Origin: Rhodococcus sp. SMB37
GTDB lineage: Bacteria > Actinomycetota > Actinomycetes > Mycobacteriales > Mycobacteriaceae
Direction: 5' to 3'
Length of the DNA: 64,000 nucleotides
NCBI RefSeq assembly: GCF_004345605.1
Contig: NZ_SLVY01000016.1
Coordinates: 1 to 64,000 of the forward strand
Position 1 is the first letter of the stretch; each line of letters opens with the position of its first letter. Made by a program: the position numbers and the translations under genes. Positions 59,643 to 64,000 of the stretch are shown here, piece by piece. Below the pieces are notes generated by a model. The model worked only from the letters and a program-made list of their open reading frames with translations. It was not told the origin of the DNA and did no database searches.

Positions 59643-60965
59643 ATGTCACACCCCCACCAGGAATCCACCCGCGGGCCGTTGTTCGATCCTGTCTTCGGGG
59701 CCGACGACATGGCACCCGAGGTGTCGGACCGCGCGTGGATCGGAGCGCTGCTCGAGGTCGAGGCCGCGATCACCGCCGGCGCCGTCGGGATCGGGCGTGC
59801 GACCGAAGCGGACGCCGCTGCCGTGGCCGTTGCCGCCACCGAACTCGCCCGCGACCTCGACCCTGCCGAACTCGGTGCCCTTGCCGTGGCAGGTGGGAAT
59901 CCCGTCATCCCGCTCGTGAAGCTGCTCCGCGATCGCGCCGCCGCCCCCGCGACCGCCGTGCACGTCGGCGCAACCAGCCAGGACGTCATGGACACCGCGC
60001 TGGTGCTCCTCGCGCGTCGTGCCGGACGACGCATCCTCGACCACCTCGCCGCGGCCGCCGACGCTGCTGCAGATCTCGCCCGAGCACATCGCGCGACACC
60101 GATGATCGCGCGCACCCTCGGCCAGCAAGCCCTTCCCACCACGTTCGGCGCTCTCGCCGCCGGGTGGCTCACCGGACTCGACGACGCCCGCATCGAACTC
60201 GACCGCGCCCTCTCGGCGCTGCCCGTGCAGTACGGAGGTGCCGCCGGCACCCTCGCCGCCGTCGCACCCGACGGGATGTACTTCGCCGACGACCTCGCCG
60301 ACCGCCTCGGACTCGCGCGCGCCACCATCCCGTGGCACACCGTGCGCACGCCGATGACGCGGCTCGCCGCGGCGCTCGGTGTCGCGGCCGGCGCAGTGTC
60401 CAAACCCGCGACCGACGTGGTGCTCATGGCCATGACCGAGATAGGTGAAGTCTCCGAAGACTCACCGGGCGGTTCATCGGCCATGCCGCACAAGCGAAAT
60501 CCCGTGGCCGCCATCGCGGCGAGGGCTGCCGCGCGTCGGGTGCCGGGGCTCGTCGCGACCGTGTTGTCGTCGGCCGACCACGAATTCGCCCGCGCCGCGG
60601 GGTCGTGGCATGCGGAGTGGGAGGTCGTTGCGGATCTGCTTCGTCTCACCGGTGGTGCTGCACAACGGCTTTCCGTGAGTCTCAGTGGACTGCACGTGCA
60701 CGTCGATGCTCTCGACCGCAACCTCGGGCTCACCGGGGGCGCGGTGCTGGCCGAGAAGGTGGCGAGCGCACTGTCGCGACACGTCGACGATGCGCGAGCC
60801 GTCGTCACCGACGCCGCTGTCTCCGGAATCCCGCTCGACGCAGACCCGCGCATCACCGCGCACCTGTCGGCCGATGACTTGGCCGAACTCCTCGATCCCA
60901 CCCGCTATCTCGGGCACGCCGCCGATCTGGTCGACCGTGCCCTCGCCCGACACGGAGGACTGTGA
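59643..60965 (+). CDS. pcaB: 3-carboxy-cis,cis-muconate cycloisomerase
   Basis: Converts 3-carboxymuconate to 4-carboxymuconolactone. 440 residues from ATG 59643. Fumarase/aspartase superfamily signature SSAMPHKRNPV near residue 280, plus HVGATSQDVMDTALVL and RTLGQQALPTTFG. The frame is open far upstream through lysR, but ATG 59643 gives the normal N-terminus. It overlaps pcaL as TGATG. Confidence 0.96.
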   Translation: MSHPHQESTRGPLFDPVFGADDMAPEVSDRAWIGALLEVEAAITAGAVGIGRATEADAAAVAVAATELARDLDPAELGALAVAGGNPVIPLVKLLRDRAAAPATAVHVGATSQDVMDTALVLLARRAGRRILDHLAAAADAAADLARAHRATPMIARTLGQQALPTTFGALAAGWLTGLDDARIELDRALSALPVQYGGAAGTLAAVAPDGMYFADDLADRLGLARATIPWHTVRTPMTRLAAALGVAAGAVSKPATDVVLMAMTEIGEVSEDSPGGSSAMPHKRNPVAAIAARAAARRVPGLVATVLSSADHEFARAAGSWHAEWEVVADLLRLTGGAAQRLSVSLSGLHVHVDALDRNLGLTGGAVLAEKVASALSRHVDDARAVVTDAAVSGIPLDADPRITAHLSADDLAELLDPTRYLGHAADLVDRALARHGGL

Positions 60966-62128
60966 TGACATCACTCGCCTACGAACGACACGGTGATCCC
61001 GCCGCCCCGTCGGTACTGCTACTGGGGTCGCTCGGTTCCGACCGGAGGATGTGGTCGCCACAGATCGTGGCATTGTCGCCGATCGCCGACGTCATCGCGG
61101 TCGACCATCGTGGGCACGGTGAATCTGATTCTGCTGCGGGTGCCTACACGGTGGCCGAACTCGCCGGAGATGTTCTGACACTGCTCGACGAGCTGGGGGT
61201 CGACGCGGTGCACGTCGTCGGCCTGTCACTAGGTGGTGCGGTCGGGCAGTGGCTTGCCGCCCATCGCCCGGAGCGGGTGCGGTCGCTGACCTTGCTGTGC
61301 ACGGCCGCGGTGTTCGAGCCGGCTCAGCAGTGGCGTGACCGCGCGGAGACGGTGCTCGCCGACGGGGCGGGTTCGTTTGCCGAGCAGATCGTAGGACGCT
61401 GGTTCACGGCCGATCTGGCGGAACGCGACCCCGAGCTGGTCCAGCGGCACGTCGCGATGGTGTCGGCGACGTCGGACGACGGGTACGCCGGCTGCTGCCA
61501 CGCCCTGGCCGGGTTCGACGGACGCGCCGACCTCGCGCGAATCGTCGCCCCCACGCTCGTGATCGCGGGTGCGCAGGATCCGGCGACCCCGCCGGACGTC
61601 ATGCGTGAACTCGCCGACGGTATCGCCGATGCCGACTTCCACGTCCTCGACCCGGGCGCCCATCTGGTGAACGTCGAGCAGGCGGGCCGTGTGACAGCTC
61701 TGATCCGCGCGCATATCACGAGTTCGGAGCAGGTGGGTGCGTATCGTTCTGCAGCTGTCGAGGTGGGTATGCGAATGCGACGTTCGGTGCTCGGTGACGC
61801 GCACGTGGACCGTGCGATGTCGCAGGCCACGGCGTTCACGGAGCCGTTCCAGGACTTCATCACCCGCACGGCGTGGGGCGACATCTGGGCGCGCCCCGGA
61901 CTCGACCATCACACCCGACGGCTGCTTACCCTCGCGATCCTCACCGCAGTCGGCAACGAGCACGAACTCGACATGCACATCCGTGCGGCACTGCGAGCGG
62001 GCGTGGATCCCGACGAACTCATCGAGGTCTTCCTCCACACCGCTGTCTATGCGGGCGTGCCCAACAGCAACCGCGCCTTTGCGATGGGGAAGCAGGCGTT
62101 GGCGGATCTCGAATCCGCCGGGAAGTAA
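60965..62128 (+). CDS. pcaL: 3-oxoadipate enol-lactonase / 4-carboxymuconolactone decarboxylase fusion
   Basis: Two steps in one 387-residue chain, the actinobacterial PcaL. The N-terminal alpha/beta hydrolase (about 1-250) has the nucleophile motif VVGLSLGGAVGQ, PTLVIAGAQDPATPP and a late His in DPGAHLVN. The C-terminal decarboxylase (about 265-387) has FQDFITRTAWGDIWARPGLD, RRLLTLAILTAVGNEHELDMHIRAA and HTAVYAGVPNSNRAF. The ATG lies in the pcaB stop codon, so the two are coupled; GTG 60962 is a possible earlier start. Genes for PcaI/J/F are not in the window. Confidence 0.96.
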   Translation: MTSLAYERHGDPAAPSVLLLGSLGSDRRMWSPQIVALSPIADVIAVDHRGHGESDSAAGAYTVAELAGDVLTLLDELGVDAVHVVGLSLGGAVGQWLAAHRPERVRSLTLLCTAAVFEPAQQWRDRAETVLADGAGSFAEQIVGRWFTADLAERDPELVQRHVAMVSATSDDGYAGCCHALAGFDGRADLARIVAPTLVIAGAQDPATPPDVMRELADGIADADFHVLDPGAHLVNVEQAGRVTALIRAHITSSEQVGAYRSAAVEVGMRMRRSVLGDAHVDRAMSQATAFTEPFQDFITRTAWGDIWARPGLDHHTRRLLTLAILTAVGNEHELDMHIRAALRAGVDPDELIEVFLHTAVYAGVPNSNRAFAMGKQALADLESAGK

Positions 62129-62137
62129 GCAACACAA

Positions 62138-62189
62138 ATGTGAGGTTCGCACACCCTGTGGTCGACAAACGGGTGTGCGAACCTCACAT
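62138..62189. terminator. Perfect 19-bp hairpin between pcaL and the hydrolase gene
   Basis: ATGTGAGGTTCGCACACCC and its exact inverse repeat flank a 14-base loop, starting nine bases after the pcaL stop. A third, partial copy (GGTGTGCAGACCTCA, 62192-62206) follows directly and includes the stop codon of the converging gene. There are no T-runs; it works from both sides if it terminates. Confidence 0.8.
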
Positions 62190-62203
62190 CAGGTGTGCAG
62201 ACC

Positions 62204-63076
62204 TCAGCGAGCCAACACTGTGCGCAGCACCGCCGCGAAGCCCTCCGGGTCGCCGGGCACGCCGTATCCGTCGCCGGTGAACCCGGCGTGCCCGCCGGGG
62301 AACATCGTGAGTTCGACGCCGAGTCGCTTCGCGACCTCCGCTGCCGCGCGAGCGGAGACCTCACCCGTCGACTCCGTGCCCGCCCCGATCACGACGCGGG
62401 TCGACGCCTTTGCGAGGGCGTCGAAGTCGGGTTCGTATCCGGTACAGGACTGCAGGTTCTGGCTGAGCAGGGCGTCGTCGCGGGTGCCGTCGTCGTCGGT
62501 GGGCATCCCGAACATCGACGGGTCGGGCGCGGGCACGGCGAGGTAGGAGGGCTCCAGCGGCTCCGTCTGCGTCAGCATCATGATGAACTTCGCCATCGCC
62601 GGACCCATGCCGCTGCGCTGGTAGGTGGCGTCGATGTCGTCGACCACCGCCTTGATGACTGCGGAGTCGGGCAGCAGCGGGCAGGTGGGCGGTTCGTGCG
62701 CGATCAGTGTCCGGACCTGCTCGGGATGTTTCGCGACCAACGCTAGGCTGTTCACCGCGCCGCCGCTGCTGCCGAACAGGTCGACCGGGCCGACGCCGAG
62801 TGCCTCGATGAGGCGGTGCAGGTCGTCGGCGTGGAGGTCGGGCGTCGAAAGGCCGGGGGTGTCGCGGGGGCTGCGCATCACGCCGCGAGGGTCGTAGGTG
62901 ACGACGGGGCGGTCGACGACCTGCGCCGCGAGCGCTGCGAATCCTCCCGCATCCATCGGCGACCCCACGATCAGCAGTGGGGTGCCGGACTTCAGGTCGC
63001 CGCGGATGTCGTAGGTGAGGGTGGCGCCGGGAACGTCCAGGGTGGCGGTGGTGACGGGGCGATCGATTGTGGTCAT
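62204..63076 (-). CDS. Alpha/beta hydrolase
   Basis: 290 residues. The nucleophile elbow is FGSSGGAVNSLAL (G-x-S-x-G), preceded by VVTYDPRGVMRSP, and a late His is found in FPGGHAGFTGD. LIAHEPP and the lid region with many Met residues are typical of small esterases of this group. It converges on pcaL and is divergent from the M20 gene. Substrate unknown; a link to the pca pathway is only positional. Confidence 0.85.
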   Translation of the reverse strand: MTTIDRPVTTATLDVPGATLTYDIRGDLKSGTPLLIVGSPMDAGGFAALAAQVVDRPVVTYDPRGVMRSPRDTPGLSTPDLHADDLHRLIEALGVGPVDLFGSSGGAVNSLALVAKHPEQVRTLIAHEPPTCPLLPDSAVIKAVVDDIDATYQRSGMGPAMAKFIMMLTQTEPLEPSYLAVPAPDPSMFGMPTDDDGTRDDALLSQNLQSCTGYEPDFDALAKASTRVVIGAGTESTGEVSARAAAEVAKRLGVELTMFPGGHAGFTGDGYGVPGDPEGFAAVLRTVLAR

Positions 63077-63215
63077 GCCGTGACAGACCGGGGTCGACGA
63101 CAGAACTCATCGGTCCGGTCCGAGACTGCCCGATCGCGGGTATCGGCCCGCCGATGGCCGATCCCGTGGATACTCGACAAGGACCCCAGTGTTCCGCATC
63201 GGAAGGGACGAGCTT

Positions 63216-64000
63216 GTGACCAGATCCGACAAGGTGGAAATCGATCCGGCGCTGACCGATCTGTACAAGGACCTTCACAGACATCCGGAACTCGGATTCC
63301 AGGAACATCGCACCTCTGCCATCGTGGCCGAGCGATTGAATGCTCTCGGGTTCGAGGTCACCACCGGTGTCGGGAAGACCGGAGTGGTCGGGGTGTTGAA
63401 GAATGGCGCCGGACCGACCGCATTGCTTCGCGCCGACATGGATGCCCTCCCTGTCAAGGAGGACACCGGCCTCGACTACGCCAGTACCGCTACCGCCGTG
63501 GACGAACACGGCGAGACGAAGCCGGTGGCGCACGCGTGCGGTCACGACATGCACATGACGTGCCTGCTCGGCGCAGCGCAGATTCTCTCCACTGATACTG
63601 CGAGTTGGTCGGGCACACTGCTCCTCGTCTTCCAACCGGCCGAAGAGTTGGGTGCGGGAGCCCAAGCCATGGTCGACGACGGGCTGTTCGACAGGTTCCC
63701 CAAACCGGATGTGGTGCTCGGTCAGCATGTGGCGCCGCTTCCGGCAGGCAAGATCGCCGGACATCCCGGTCTCTCGTATGCGGGGTCGGACTCGCTGCGC
63801 GTGCGTGTGATCGGCCGAGGTGCGCACGGGTCGATGCCGGAAGCATCCATCGACCCGATCGTCATTGCGGCCGAGGTCGTATTGCGTCTGCAGACGATCA
63901 TCTCGCGCGAGATCCCGAGCACGGCGACCGCGGTGCTCACGGTCGGTTCCATTCACGCGGGAGATGCGGCCAACGTCATTCCCGGTGAGGTCGTGCTGCA
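63216..64000 (+). CDS. M20-family amidohydrolase (partial, runs off the window)
   Basis: 261 codons are present from GTG 63216 (AGGGA upstream), with no stop before the edge. DLHRHPELGFQEHRTSA opens the family; LLRADMDALPVKE, HACGHDMHMTCLLGAAQIL and FQPAEELGAGAQAM hold the metal ligands and the general base; VIGRGAHGSMPEASIDPI starts the dimerisation domain. Hydrolyses N-acyl amino acids, hippurate-like or related amides. The final third is missing only because the window ends. Confidence 0.92.
   Translation, partial: MTRSDKVEIDPALTDLYKDLHRHPELGFQEHRTSAIVAERLNALGFEVTTGVGKTGVVGVLKNGAGPTALLRADMDALPVKEDTGLDYASTATAVDEHGETKPVAHACGHDMHMTCLLGAAQILSTDTASWSGTLLLVFQPAEELGAGAQAMVDDGLFDRFPKPDVVLGQHVAPLPAGKIAGHPGLSYAGSDSLRVRVIGRGAHGSMPEASIDPIVIAAEVVLRLQTIISREIPSTATAVLTVGSIHAGDAANVIPGEVVL

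Overview
The window is high-G+C DNA whose gene content points to a mycolic-acid actinomycete of the Rhodococcus/Gordonia/Williamsia type: many GTG and TTG starts, a fused pcaL (lactonase plus decarboxylase), an F420-type LLM oxidoreductase, an actinobacterial GalU and a BY-kinase of the actinobacterial kind. The genus is inferred; no rRNA or tRNA gene was seen.

Layout. (1) 1-2730: a Pro/Thr/Ala-rich protein of unknown function and a helix-turn-helix protein of the plasmid/integrative-element replication type. (2) 3020-23716: a surface polysaccharide locus with galU, a membrane phosphoglycosyl transferase, an acyltransferase, decayed transposase DNA, rmlB <> rmlA-rmlC, a 0.9-kb gene-free stretch, an A+T-richer operon (UDP-sugar dehydrogenase, glycosyltransferase, Wzx flippase, Wzy polymerase, GT2 glycosyltransferase), a convergent DUF1972 glycosyltransferase, glmS and a DUF4012 membrane protein. 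(3) 23931-44503: one 18.8-kb gene for a six-module nonribosomal peptide synthetase (C-A-T x6 plus TE). Its stop codon overlaps the start of a Wzc-like chain-length/tyrosine-kinase gene, followed convergently by the cognate low-molecular-weight phosphatase. (4) 45202-54791: small membrane and secreted proteins, a MalY/PatB-type aminotransferase, hot-dog thioesterases, a TauD-type dioxygenase coupled to an NTF2-like protein, an LLM oxidoreductase, an AbiEi-like protein and a TrkA-type potassium channel. (5) 54832-57134: a TetR regulator divergent from a DHA2 drug exporter. (6) 57169-62128: protocatechuate branch of the beta-ketoadipate pathway (pcaHG <> lysR-pcaB-pcaL). (7) 62204-64000: an alpha/beta hydrolase and the start of an M20 amidohydrolase running off the end.

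How they work together. GalU, RmlA/B/C, GlmS and the WbpA-like dehydrogenase can supply UDP-glucose, a dTDP-rhamnose intermediate, glucosamine-6-phosphate and UDP-HexNAc uronic acid. The phosphoglycosyl transferase starts a lipid-linked repeat unit, three glycosyltransferases extend it, the acyltransferase decorates it, and Wzx/Wzy with the Wzc-like kinase and Wzb-like phosphatase flip, polymerise and control it. The unusual point is the giant peptide synthetase between the DUF4012 gene and the kinase gene, translationally coupled to the kinase. This suggests that a peptide or lipopeptide is made together with, or attached to, the surface polymer. That link is inference. rmlD is not in the window.
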